Shown: piece by piece, positions 24,361 to 36,400 of the stretch
Numbering within the stretch: position 1 is the stretch's first letter
How the letters are laid out: each line of letters starts with the position of its first letter
NCBI GenBank assembly: GCA_026261815.1
Contig: JAMPIT010000848.1
Coordinates: 2,480,001-2,544,000, forward strand
Length of the DNA: 64,000 nt
Source: Monarcha castaneiventris obscurior
Lineage: Eukaryota; Chordata; Aves; Passeriformes; Monarchidae
Direction of reading: 5' to 3'
Notes under the pieces: model-generated
What the model saw: the letters and a program-made list of their open reading frames with translations, nothing else
Database searches by the model: none
What the model was told of the DNA's origin: nothing
Made by a program: the position numbers and the translations under genes

Positions 24361-24545
24361 CCTGCCGTGGGCAGGGACACCTTCCACTATGCCAGGGTGC
24401 TCCAAGCCCCGTCCAACCCGGCCTTGGACACTTGGAGGGATGGGGCAGCCACAGCTTCTCTGGGCACCCTGTGTCACCCTCAGTGTTCTCACAGGGAAGA
24501 ATTTCTGCCTCACATTTAATCTAAACCCACCCTTCCTGAAATCCC
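24357..24545 (-). mobile_element. CR1 LINE fragment
   Basis: Plus strand: GGGCAGGGACACCTTCCACT, CAAGCCCCGTCCAACCCGGC, GGGATGGGGCAGCCACAGC, TTCTCTGGGCACCCTGTG and AATCTAAACCCACC, in CR1 order (reverse complement). The terminal part of the element is missing where it abuts the minisatellite. Confidence 0.85.
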
Positions 24546-24930
24546 ACTCGTGTTTCCTTCAGAAGCTGAGGGCCCGAGTGGACCCGGTCCTCCAACGATA
24601 ACACTGACAGAAAATAGAACAGGAAAAAATCACAGCTCAGCCTGTGTAACAGGAAAGCAATGTCCAGCTTTGATTGCAGTCTTAAGCCAATTCAACGTTT
24701 GTTTTAACCTTTCCTGTTCTCAAACCTGCTGCTCAGTGACTCACTTGTTTTGTATGATGACAAAACATCATACACCTACTTGCAGCTCCTGCAAACTCAC
24801 ACTCAGCTTTTCATTCCTTATTTTCAGTGACCTGGCCATGTTTTATGCTGCTCCTCTGCCTCCTGCTTTCCTCTCCCGTGGGTGATGCACATGGCAGCCC
24901 ACATCTTTGAAGACAGTGAGGCAGAAAGCC

Positions 24931-25060
24931 ACAGAATCACAGAATGGTTGGGAACCTCTGGAGATAATTTAGTCCAGAGCCACTGCTAATACAGTTTCAC
25001 CTAGAGTTCCACAGGGTCGTGTCCAGGTTGGTCTTGACTATCTCCAGAAAAAGTGACTTT
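24931..25060 (-). mobile_element. CR1 LINE 3'-end fragment, second subtype
   Basis: Plus strand: CACAGAATCACAGAATGG, then CCTCTGGAGATAATTTAGTC, CACCTAGAGTTCCACAGGG and GTGTCCAGGTTGGTCTTGAC. The wording differs from the other copies and suggests another CR1 subfamily. Confidence 0.8.
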
Positions 25061-28000
25061 CAGAGAAGTTCTGCCTGCTCCTCTCTGTCCTGCTTGTCTG
25101 ATAGTGGAGAGAGCAGAGTTTCAGTCACTCCAGACCTAGCGTCTCCATCTAGCCAAAGGCAGATCTGCCAGATTGAACCACTCCCTAGAGTGACCCTAGG
25201 GGAGCATCCCTGGGGCCCATATGCAGCTCGGGGTGAGACGAGACTCAAGCCTCCCGGAAGGCACTGACCAGGCAGGTGGTATTTCCAAAATCCCTGCAGA
25301 GACAAGGACCACAGCTTAGTTCTGCATGACAGGAGTTCACCTGCCCAGGTGAGGCCGTCCCCAGACCACAGGCCGTGTCTGCAGGGAACCTTGGAGACAA
25401 ACATCACTATATCAATGAAAAATACTACTGTTACTTGCTCTGGTGCGTAAGCAGAGAGAGCGCTTGGGGCTGTAGTTGTGAACACTACCACAAATGGTTG
25501 CAAAATAAAGTTTCCTCATCTCCTTCCCCAGCTGTGTTTACTCCAGATGGACACTGTTTGTGGAAGCTGGCAGCAGGGGATTAGCTACGCAGAGCTTGTG
25601 GCGATGGGGAAGGCTGGGTGCTCCTGCAGCCCTGTGCTGTCACAGCCAGGTGACAATAAACAGCCCAGGGGAGCGAGCAGCTCTGAAAGCAGGGGCTGCA
25701 AGCTGCTGCTGGCACTGCTTAGCGAGTGCAGGACATGCTACAGGCTCACTGCTCCACGGGGAAATGTCACCGGCCTCCCTTGTCACTCCTCCCCAGCCTT
25801 GCCATGAGAGCAGTGATGGAATTCCTGCCCCAAAGTCAAGCAGGCATTGAGAAAACAGTAGTTTTTCCGCTCAAATCCCAAGCTTATTTGGGTATGTGCA
25901 CTGCAGCGGAGCCCGTGGGAATAGCCCAGAGCTTGGCTGGGGTGGAAGGTTCATCAACATGTTCTCTTTTATTAAGTACCACCGTTCAGGGATGCCCTGA
26001 CTGCATCCATGGTGTACAGACAAAGCACATTAGCCACAGCTAACTGGCAAAAATATTCTTTACAAAATAGTGACTGGCAGGGGAAAGTAATCATTAGCTG
26101 CCAAGTACGAGCCTGGCACCACTCAGGGCTTCCAGGAGCCTGTGGGATGGAGCAGTACTAACCAGGCTTATGGAAATGCAGCGGGAATAAACAGCATATA
26201 TTTTAAAATTTGTCATTTCTGGGGTCACCAAAAGGTGACATCGTTTCAAGCTCCCAAAGCTTTGAAAGTGCTGAATTTGGGCAACACACCCCTCCCGTCC
26301 CTGGGTGTGCACAGATGGTCTGAGCACAAACAAATGGCCCAAGCAGGGTACAGATTAGCCACTGGGTGTGAAACTGCCTCTGGGCAAGGTGAGCTCTGGC
26401 TCACATGGACCATTTCACCTGCATATCATGGGCGTTTTTTAGCAGCCACCCAAAATGCATCTATTTTGACTCACAGCATCACATATTTGAGGTCTGACTT
26501 CTGGTTCAAAGCAATTACAACATAAATGGCCCCAGTGTGGATAGACATTGCTTTCTAATGATCTTCTGTGGGCGAAGCCCTGCTCGGTGTGTCATGTACA
26601 CTGGGAGAACAGAGGTCAATTAGAGCATTTATTAGAGATTAGAGGAAATTACAAGGTAAGAAAAAATAGCCTGCGGGTAATTTTCTGCTGGGACGAGAGT
26701 TGATAGCAAAGGTCAGAAAGAGGCAAATGGAGCTGAACTGGCCCCATGGACTGGGAATGGTGCAGTAAGGGGTTTCTGATGGGTTTTTTTCTGCTTAGCA
26801 AATACACGTGTGCTGCAGGCTCAGCTCTTTCCAGGAGTGTCAGCATAGTGCATTAATTGGACAGAAGTGTGTTGCAGAGCCTTAGAAAGACGGCTTGGGC
26901 TGATTTTAATTGACCTGACCCTGATCCACTTTATCCATCTTTACCACTGGCTTAATCAGGTGGTTGCAGTAGCTGCTGTGCTGTTGGTATTAAATCTGTG
27001 TTTCCCTATGAGAACACCATACCTCTCTGCAGCCAGAAGGCTCAAGAAGAACAAATCTGTCTTTTAATGGTGAATTCCCACTTGGGAAACCAGAGGGGGA
27101 CAAACAGGGCCCTGTCTGGACGAACACAAAGATGCTCTGGGGCCATCCTGGAGGAAAGCAACTGCTCATCTGCACATGTGTCTGGTCCCTGAGGTTGATT
27201 GTTTACCTTTTTTATTTTTAGGGAAAATTCCAGGCAGCAAAGTAGGGGTAAAACTGATCTTGGAAGCTATTCCAATGCTTATTTCCCAGGAGCTATATTT
27301 AAACCCGTTCCCTTTCTCTTGCCCCTAGAAGTTAATACCAGCTGTGTGTCAGGCTTGCTGACACCTGCAAACAGTTTTCCAAAAATAATAAGAAGTGTGT
27401 TTATGCTGGGCTTAGATCTTAAAAAAGGCACTTTTCTATTCTGGTTTGGGGTTTTTTGTTGGTTTGTTGGGTGTTTTTTACCAGATACCAGGATCACATT
27501 ACAGCCCATTCTAAGTGGCTAATGGAGGAAAATGTGTTTAAATTCATTAGTTCTATCAGTGTAAATGGCACTATCAGGTATAAATATGACATAAAGCTGT
27601 ACAGGTTGAATTTGCCAGATGAGGCATTCTCAGCCCAAACATCCATTGCTTCTGCAAAATTTTTGGTTTTGAGACAAAGCCTTAACTTATGTCAGCAATT
27701 CCCATTTAATTTCTGCAGCTTCCCTGCAGGGCAGGGAAAAACCTCTGCCCCCGGGTGAGCCATCACTGGAGTCACTGGTGGGAACTCAGCTGTGTCCCAT
27801 TTGGCTCCTGCTGGGGATCATGGGACTCTGTGGTCAATGAGAAGGGCAAAACCCCTGCTGAGGATCCACCCTGCTCCCCAAAGGGACTTAATTTCCCCTC
27901 TGCTCTCAAAGGAGCTGGAAGTAGACCCAACACTGGCCTCCAAAAGCAGAAGTAGACCCTGCATCATCCCCTGGTCTCAGGCAGGCTTTGTCCCAGCTCT

Positions 28001-31000
28001 CCATCAGCAGGGAGTGGGTTCTGGGCTTTTCCTAAGGATATTCAGGCAACTGCAGGGCCAAGAGCATCAGGACAAACAGGGCCACCGAGCAGCTCCTCAG
28101 AGGGTTGATGACACTTAAGAGACACCACTGGGCAGACCCCTCTGGGGGACTCCTGTCTGGCACTGCTCACAAGGAAACCACAACCCTCACACCACTAAAA
28201 CAACATCAGCCTGAAAATAGGAAGAACCTCTGCAGCAGAAACCCCCTGAGACACACCCCAGGGAACAGATGGGGCTACCCTGAAAACGGGTTGCATTTTC
28301 CCATTTTGGGGCATTTTTGAGCAGCACAGAAATGCACACGCCCAGCATGCTGCCACTGGCAGAGCCACGTGGGCTGCTGCAAGCCTGCTGCACTGATCCC
28401 CTAACCAGATTAGGGCTGTAACACAGAGGGCCAATTCGAACCCAGCATCATGTATTTTAACCTATCCTTAACATCTCCTGGACAATAAGGCTGCCTGAAA
28501 TGAGCTAGGGGGCAATTGGACTGCTCCAGACCCCACAGGAGAAGTACACCAGCCCCCAAGGCTGGTATATAGCACAGCTTTGAAAGTAATAAACAGAGAG
28601 AAGGCAGAGAAACACAGTCAGTGCTTTGGGCTGTGGGAAAGAGCAGTGGTCTGAGTTTCAGGCTTGGAAATGCCTGCAAGGCCCACCGTGGAAGCTGTGG
28701 GATCTCTGAGGATAAAGGCAGCCCCACTCTCATAGAGCCATTTGGATCACAGGGTGCAGACAGACCCTCCCAGCTGAGAGGAGCACACAGTCCCTGTGGT
28801 GTAGAGCAGCCTCACCTCACAGGGGCACCACCCTGCCCTCTGCCCTACCTGCTTTGTCAGCCTGTTTCACTGTTAAAATCCAGTGTTCAAGTTCAAGAAC
28901 AAGGGCATTATCACCACAAACAGAAGCAGGGTTCACCTTGCCAGATAGCTCAGCTCCTCCTGGGCTCTTGGGCTCTGGCTGCCCTTGGATTTCTCTTGTG
29001 GATAAAGACAAGGAGCCAACTCCACCCCATGGAAAGATGTGGCCCTGTCCCTCTTGTGCCAGCGCTGTTAAGAGGAGCTGAGAGAAACTCGAACCAGCCA
29101 CAACAAATAAGCCAAAAACCTCACCAGGATGTGACCTCTGACCAGGACAGACCAACTGGTCTAGATCCAAGATCATCCTGAGGAGAGACCAGGAGATAAG
29201 GGGTGGGTGGATACAAGGCTTCCCTGGACAAGTGCACCCACCACCTTCACCACAAGGGATGACGCCTCAGGCACTGGGGAAGGGCTTTGTTGCTAGGGAA
29301 TTACTGAACCTGCTGCTGCTTGCAAGATTGGAACCACCTTCCCGATTGTGGGATGATAAGAGATTCCCCCTCCCCGCCTGGGTCAGTGCCCAGAGATCCC
29401 CACCACGCAGGACACTGGACCCTTCTGATGCCTGCACACCGGGGGACTCCAGCCCAAGTACACACCAGTCCCTCCCTGTCCTGACCCAAATTTTTACAAA
29501 GAGAAGCCCAGAGACAAGAGCAGCACGTGAGCCAGGCATGTTCCAGCATATCCCAGTGGGTTCCCACACCATGCTGAGAAGGTCTCAGTGCAGCTCAGTC
29601 TGATTTCCAGCAATCAGGAGGTGGGGACACCTTCCTCTTTTAAACTCCTTAAAAGAATGAACACATCCGTGAGCCATGACTCAGCACCGCAGCTCTGCCA
29701 CCCTGTTTGCCGAGGTCGCTGCCCTCCTTGTAAACACCTCACATCAACAGAAACAAGGTTTGCACCCAGATTCACCCCAGTCCGGCACAACAACCTCCTC
29801 CTAAGGGTTTTTAGCACCATCTCAAAAGGTTCAGCTCACCTGCAAATCAAAGCCTCCCCAGGAACAGCACCGCTGTGTCCAGGCTGTGACTGGAACATGG
29901 CCCCAGTGCCCCACTCTGACCTTCCTGCCCACTTCCAAAGAACGGGAACAGCCCCTCTGCCTGGCCCTGAGCCCACAGCACAGCCCATTGCTCTGGGGCC
30001 TATTGGGGAGTAGTGGAGGGAAGCGTTCCAGGCCTCATCCAGAACACATTCCCCCCCACACCCCTTCCTGCAGCACTTCTCTCCAGGGAATTCCACTGGG
30101 AGCAGGATGCCCTGCTCCAGCAAAGGGTCATTGAACAGGGCGATACAGATGCAGCTCCCAGGCTGAGCACAAGCCCAGCTGTGGCCAGCTAGCACATGTC
30201 TCTATTCAAGTCCACTTTTTGAATGAGGACCAAGAGACACATGGGCTGACACCTCTGATTTTATCTCTGCAAGGCAGGGCTCAGGGAGCCAAGGCTTGTG
30301 CAGTTTTTCACGTATGCAAAGCTCCACAGCCCCAAACCCACAGTGCCCCCCCAGCTCTTCCCCCCATTATCCAGAGCTGTACAAGGAGCAGGTCTCCATC
30401 CTCACAGGCAACTCACAGCTACATCCAGCGAAGGAGCTAGATCGGATGTCACACCATGTTCCATGGCCAAGTGCTGCCCAGAAGTCGCAGAGTCACTGGG
30501 CAGAGTGACAGGGATCCCAAAGGAAACCTCTGGCCAGGGTGCTGTCTGCACACCCCGCAGCTGTGACCAGCAGGAACGAGCTTCTCCAGCCCCAGCAGAG
30601 ACTCTGCATGCCCAGGGTTTAACAGTACATGTCGCACTGTGGAGTGCTGAGCTGTTCTCCAGCCCTCAGGGTAAGCAGGTAATTAGATTATCAGCACACA
30701 GCCAGGCACTGCCACCCGGACCACTAAAGGACAGAGAGGAGCCGAGGACATGGTTTCTCAGGACTGTGGTGCCACAGCTCAGCACCATGCGTCCCATCCT
30801 CACTGGAATGGCACGAAGAAAAAGAAAGGGAAAATGTTTTTGCCAAATCTGACCTTCTTAGAGATGGTTTGGATGGGATGGAGCAGCAGGAAACAGAAAT
30901 GATCAGCATAATATTGCCCCCCTCAGACTCTTTCTAATATCACAGCCTCAGCCCATGCTGCTGCCACAGCAGGAAACCCCAAATTTCCCCAACTAAAAGC

Positions 31001-33050
31001 ATAGCACATCCCCTGCCCAGGGGAATTTGGGAGCTTCCGCTGAACCAAATGCCACTTCTCACCTCGCCACAGGGTGCCCAGACAGCACCTTCTGGAGCCT
31101 GGTTTTTGGGTTGTGGCTTCCCACACACCCCAGGGATCCACAGGATCAGCTTTGTGCTTTCTCAGGGTTTTTAGCTGAGCTCTCAGCCCGTCATCACACA
31201 CTCATTTTGGGTGGGACTAGGGGAAGAGGGGTGGGAGCAGGGCCGGTCAGCTGCTGCCAGGATGCAGGAGACACAGCTCACGAGTGGGGAGGTGCTCTCT
31301 ATGGAGTCCCTCAGTACTGGGGGGAGGTGAGCATTTCATCCACGCAAAACCCCACCACAGCAGGGATTTAATGCTGGCTTATTCCTCTGATACAGGCTCT
31401 GACCAAGCCACCCTGCTCAGGCTGTAACACAGCAGTGCCAGAGCTGAAGGGGGTCCCTGGTGCTCTCAGCAGCACTCACAGGCTGGGGCTAAAGAGTCCA
31501 TCATTGCCCCATAGTTTCATCTCCACCCCAGGCCAGGCCAGATCTTTGCGTCTGTGCCCAAACCCAGGTGTTGGGCCAGAAAAGGGAGCAGCACGGACCC
31601 AGAGGTGGCAGCCAGGTCCAGCGGAGAGCACAGATAACAAGGCAACATCACAGCGATGGGGCAGGGTTAGCCAGGTCCCAGGCTAAGCCAGGAAGTCAGT
31701 CTGACCATCAGGGCTAGGACCAGGTCCAGGAGCACCAGCAGGTCCATAGCAATGGTGCAGGGCTGACACCAAGCCGGGAAAACAGTCAACAGGTGGAAGT
31801 CAGGATGAAAGTACCCATGGCCAGGCATCCCTGTGGCTGTACTGGAGCCCAGCATTCCCCCAGCATAGCCAGGAAGAGTCTGAGGCCCTGGGCTGAGCTT
31901 AAATACAGCTCCTGGGTGCACAGGCATGGGGCAGGTGAGGCTGGTCAGTGTTTCAAGGGCTCTGACACTTGCAGGTCACATCCTGCAGAGCACAGCTGGG
32001 GGATTGTCCCCGCTCTTCTGCCACGCTGACCCTGCAGAGCCCTTAAACGTGGCAGACAGCAGGGTTTGGTCCTGGCATTGGTCCATCCCTGCTACTGCCC
32101 CACCCTGCCTGCAGGTGGTTTTGGTACAGGAGCTGTTTTCATGCCCTGATTTAGGATCTGAAGAGCAGAGAAGGAACTTAAATTGTCCTCCCTGATCTCA
32201 ACTCAAAGGTGCCATCCCAGGATGTCCAGATCACTCACCCTGAAATGCCAGTGAGAGTCTGGCCGATTCCAAACTGAGTCCTCACATGAGATGTTCACTC
32301 CTCAAACAGGGCTTGCTGAGCACCAGCTGAAACATCAACACTAGGAGCTACTGCAGGTACAGAACAGCAGGTGAAGGGGAGAAGGGGAATAATCAGGTGT
32401 TCCCACAGGCTGGCTCCTGGCAGGACTGGTACTGCTGGGCTGTACTGGGGTGCTGCCTGGCTGCTGTCATGGCAAAGGTGGCTGCAAGCCTCAGGGCCAG
32501 CTGGTCACAGCCTCTGCTTCTGCAAAAAATGTTTGAAGAGCAACCAGTCTTCGCTGTTTCCAGCTGGAATTTTCTGGAGCATCTGGAGATGCTTTAATTT
32601 ATCTAATCCAGGGCCCTGACCCAGTTAATATTCTGTAGGATCTCCTGGAGCTCTTGTTTTGTTCAGCTCTTGGCTTCAAGGGCAGCAGAAGAAATTGAAA
32701 ACAGATTATTGGGAATAAAACAGCTTCAACTCCTAGGCAGCTGTCTCTAGTGAGATTGGCTTTGTTTCCAACCAGGCGTGAGGCAAGACTGCCTGTAAAG
32801 AGTTTTCCCCCAGGAGCAGCAGAAAGGCTTTGCCTAAAAGCAAGAGGTGAATGTCCAGGAGCGGTTCTGGCTCTGCTCACACCTCCAGCCCCCTCTGGCT
32901 CCGGCTGGGATGAACCCAGCGAGGGGCACGGGGCAGCCCCACAGGCTGCGGGGGCAGCGGTGGAGCCCGGGGCAAGGCTGCAGCCCCGCAGCTCCCGGCG
33001 AACCCGAGCACAGCGGCCACGAGAGGGAGGCAGAGCCCGTGCGCTGCCGC

Positions 33051-33420
33051 GGGGCTGGGACTGCGGGACCGGGGCTGAAAAACTGGGGCTGAGGGACCGG
33101 GGCTGAGGGACCGGGACTGGGGGACTGGGGCTGTGGGATTGGGGCTGAGAAACCGGGGCTGAGGGACTGGGGCTGAGGGACTGGGGCTGAGGGCTTGGGG
33201 CTGCGGTATTGGGGCTGAGAAACCGGGGCTGAGGGGTTGGAGCTGCGGGACCGGGGCTGCGGGACTGGGACTGAGAAACTGGGGCTGAGGGCTTGGGGCT
33301 GCGGGATTGGGGCTGAGAAACTGGGGCTTAGGGACTGGGGCTGCGGGACCGGGGCTGAGGGACTGGGGCTGAGGGACCGGGGCTGCGGGACTGGGGCTGC
33401 GGGATTTGGGCTGCGGGGCT
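33051..33420. repeat. 15-bp GC-rich minisatellite, about 24 imperfect copies
   Basis: Units of the type GGGACTGGGGCTGAG, with GGGACCGGGGCTGCG and AAACTGGGGCTGAG variants, run without a break. Because the unit is a multiple of three and lacks stops, it opens long frames on both strands (Pro/Ser-rich on the minus strand), which are artefacts. Downstream follow GC boxes (CCGCCCCGCCCC) at about 33425-33445. Confidence 0.92.
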
Positions 33421-36400
33421 GCCACCGCCCGCCCCGCCCCGCCAGATCACAGGTCCAGCCCCCTGCCCTCCTCCCCGAGAACCCTCGTTTGTCTGCTCGG
33501 CGTGGCCCGGTGAAGAGGCCGAGCACCTGAACACAGAGGTTATGGTTAAAGTCCTTTCCAAGGGCTGTTTCCTTCTCCTCGGATGCCAAGGCTTTGTCTC
33601 ATCCCCAGCTCACACCACAGCACGGGTTGTGGGTGAGTTATCTTGCAGACGAGCAGCAGGACCAGGCAGAGGGGAACACCTGGGAAATCCCTGTGGTTGA
33701 GCTCCCATCTGTAAATCCAGGGCAATCACCCCACTGTGCATTACAGAGGGGCTGTCAGACAGACAGTCTGCATTAAGCAGGGCAGGAGCTCATGGGGATG
33801 GGCAGTCAGCTCCCATTGCCCACCCTCTGTCAATGGTTCTGGCTCAGCCCCAGTTAACACCATAACAGATTGCACCCGGTGGGTGGAATACCAGAATCCC
33901 ATTCCTGCCACAGGTTTGGTGCCCAAATGGCCCCCAAAAGCATAGTCAGGAAGCCTCCAGTGAAGCCCATCATTGTCACACTGTGTAAATCAATGGTCCC
34001 TTTGGATACTGCTGACACCACTGCTGAAAAACCTTCACGCTCCCTGACACCACAGACTGGGCACTGGCAGCACCAGACATGCCTGGTTGGGAAGAGGCAG
34101 CTGAAAAGCTGCAGAAGTGCGTAGGCTACCAGGGGCCAGAACTATGCCAGGGCCAGGAAAGCAGCTAGTGGAGGGGAGGGAAGCATGAGGAAGCTTCTTG
34201 TTATTTTTAAAATCACATCATTCCAGGTTCAAGCACAGACTTTACAGTGACACACAGACAAACTGGCTCTTTGACACAAAAATGGCCCAGACAGTTACTC
34301 ACAATAGCCCAGTGGCATTTTAAACACCTGATTTCCAGCTAAGAACAACCTGAGATCAGCCCTGTAAGTTGCTACATTATGAAAAAAAACACTCCTTGCA
34401 AAAGTCAGCCTTTTGAGGGATATTGCACAGGCGGTGGCACCTGGACATAGTGGAGCCAGTCCTCTGGCACTGTCAGCACACTCATGAGGCCAGGACAGTG
34501 CCAGCAACACTCCAGACCAGTGCTTGGCTGCCTCATGGATTTCCAAGACAAACCAAAAGCCCAAGGCTGCCCACCCTCTCCATTCACCAGCTCAAGAAAG
34601 AAACTGGGGATGGCAGAGGAATGTAAACCAGGCCGGAGGACTCATTCATCCTCCCGCTCCCGGCTTCGGTGCATTCCAGGCAGTCTTACTACAGCGCAGC
34701 ATTTTGTGTGCTGCAATCCATCCGTACACACGCCTGCCTCTCATCCTCTGCCAGGGCTTACTCTCCCGAGGCACCTCGAGCTGAGTCCGTAATAAATCAG
34801 GCAGCAGCCTCCATCCAAGACACGCATTCCCTGGGTTGCTCTGCTGAAAAATGAGTGCTGAGCTTTTCATCTGAACACCTGCAGCAACCAAGCAGCCGTG
34901 CTGACCCGGGGTGCGGTATCGCCTCCTGAATTAAAGGCATGTTGCTGTTCAGACGCTGTGTCCCTGGCCAGTTTGCTGTGCTCAGGACTGGGATTTGGCT
35001 CCCACGCCTGATCCTCCAGGTTCTGGGAACCCTGGTCTGGCTCGAAGCTGCCAAAGTGAATTTGAATCCATCAGCCTCCGAATTCAGTGATGGCCATTGC
35101 TCTGTAATGAGCTGGTGAGAGATTGGCAGCAAAATGCTCGCAATGGAAGGAGGCTGGGAGAGAGACCTGGGAATGGGTGCAGTGCATGCTGGAGGGATGT
35201 GCCACAGGCATCTGGAGAAATATCTCCAGAAGAAGAGCTGGGAGCAGGGAGATTTTCCCCAGGGCTTCTGTGGTAGCACCCTGGCAGATCCAGCCTGGGG
35301 CAGGAGCACGGCTCTGTTAGCCGTGGGAGGAAGAGCAGCAGCGCTGCTCGGGGCCCACTTGTAGCACTGATCCACTTGGGAAAGTCAGGAGAGTGACCAG
35401 AGCCCGGACATGGGGTGCAGGAGGGTGACCACAGTCCCAGTGAGTGGCCAGTTCTGCAGCAGTGGGGTCAGTGCCGGTCCCACCGCAGCCAGACGGAGCC
35501 TGCAGGGACAGGGGCTGGAGGTGAGGAGTGCACAGCCTGAAGCTCCCTGTGCTCCACAGAGGAGCATGGCCCCACTTGGGGAAGCTGGAGCCAAGGCAAA
35601 ACTCATCTGGCTTTGCTTTGCACACTGCTGAGATCTTTCTTGGGTTTATTTTCATGCAGAGCCCCAGAATGCAGAGACAGGCAGGAAAGTGAGAGCTGAA
35701 AGCAAACAGGAAAAAGGCAGGTTCTCTTCGTTTCTATTTTTAACACTGCAAACAACATTAGTGTCATTATATTTAGAAAAAAAAATATTCAGAGCGTTTC
35801 CTGCCTCCCTTTTCAATACCTTCAGCTATTTCCTTGCAGATGTTTCCAGGGGCCAGGGCTCAGAGGCAGGAGGAGCAAGGATGGGCTCTCACCCTGCGGA
35901 CAAGCCCTGGGAGAGGAAAGTTGGCTCAAAGCAGGTGCCCGTGGTCTTGCATGGGGACAAGAAAGACAATCAGGCTGTGGAGGATGTGCCAGGTCCAAGC
36001 AGGAGCTGTGTGACAATGCAGGACCTTCGAGCTGCCTCTCCCTGGGTTGCAGCACCTTTGGTGCCATCACGGGAGGCACGAGGTAAGTGTGATGCAGGGG
36101 AAGGCACAGCAGCACTGTCAGGTCGGATTTAGGGAGGGAGGCTGCAGCAGCCAAGGCTGGAGGCACAGCTCTGCCTCGCTGCAGGGAGCCTGGGCTGAGC
36201 AGAGCACCCTGGATCAAGGTGCTGGGCAAGGGGCTGGTCTGCAGCAGAAGTTGCACCACGAGTCTGGGAAGTGTGGCAGCAGCAAAGTGAGATCTCAAAG
36301 CTGGGGCTGCACGGGGAAGGTGGCTGGCATCCCTTGGAGTCAGAGCCTCTTCACTTGTCCCTTGTCCACTCGCACGTGCCAGGCTGGCTTGGCTTCTCCT

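Noticed and set aside
23376..24601. Open frames of 300-400 codons on both strands across the ADA CpG island
   Set aside because: Both strands and several frames are open at once because the DNA is GC-rich and carries tandem repeats. The products are Arg/Pro/Ala/Gly repeats, and the region holds the ADA first exon and promoter.
32834..33589. 251-codon Pro/Ser/Gln-rich frame on the minus strand
   Set aside because: It is a translation of the 15-bp minisatellite. It has no ATG start (the first codon is TTG), and a sister frame on the same strand is open equally long.
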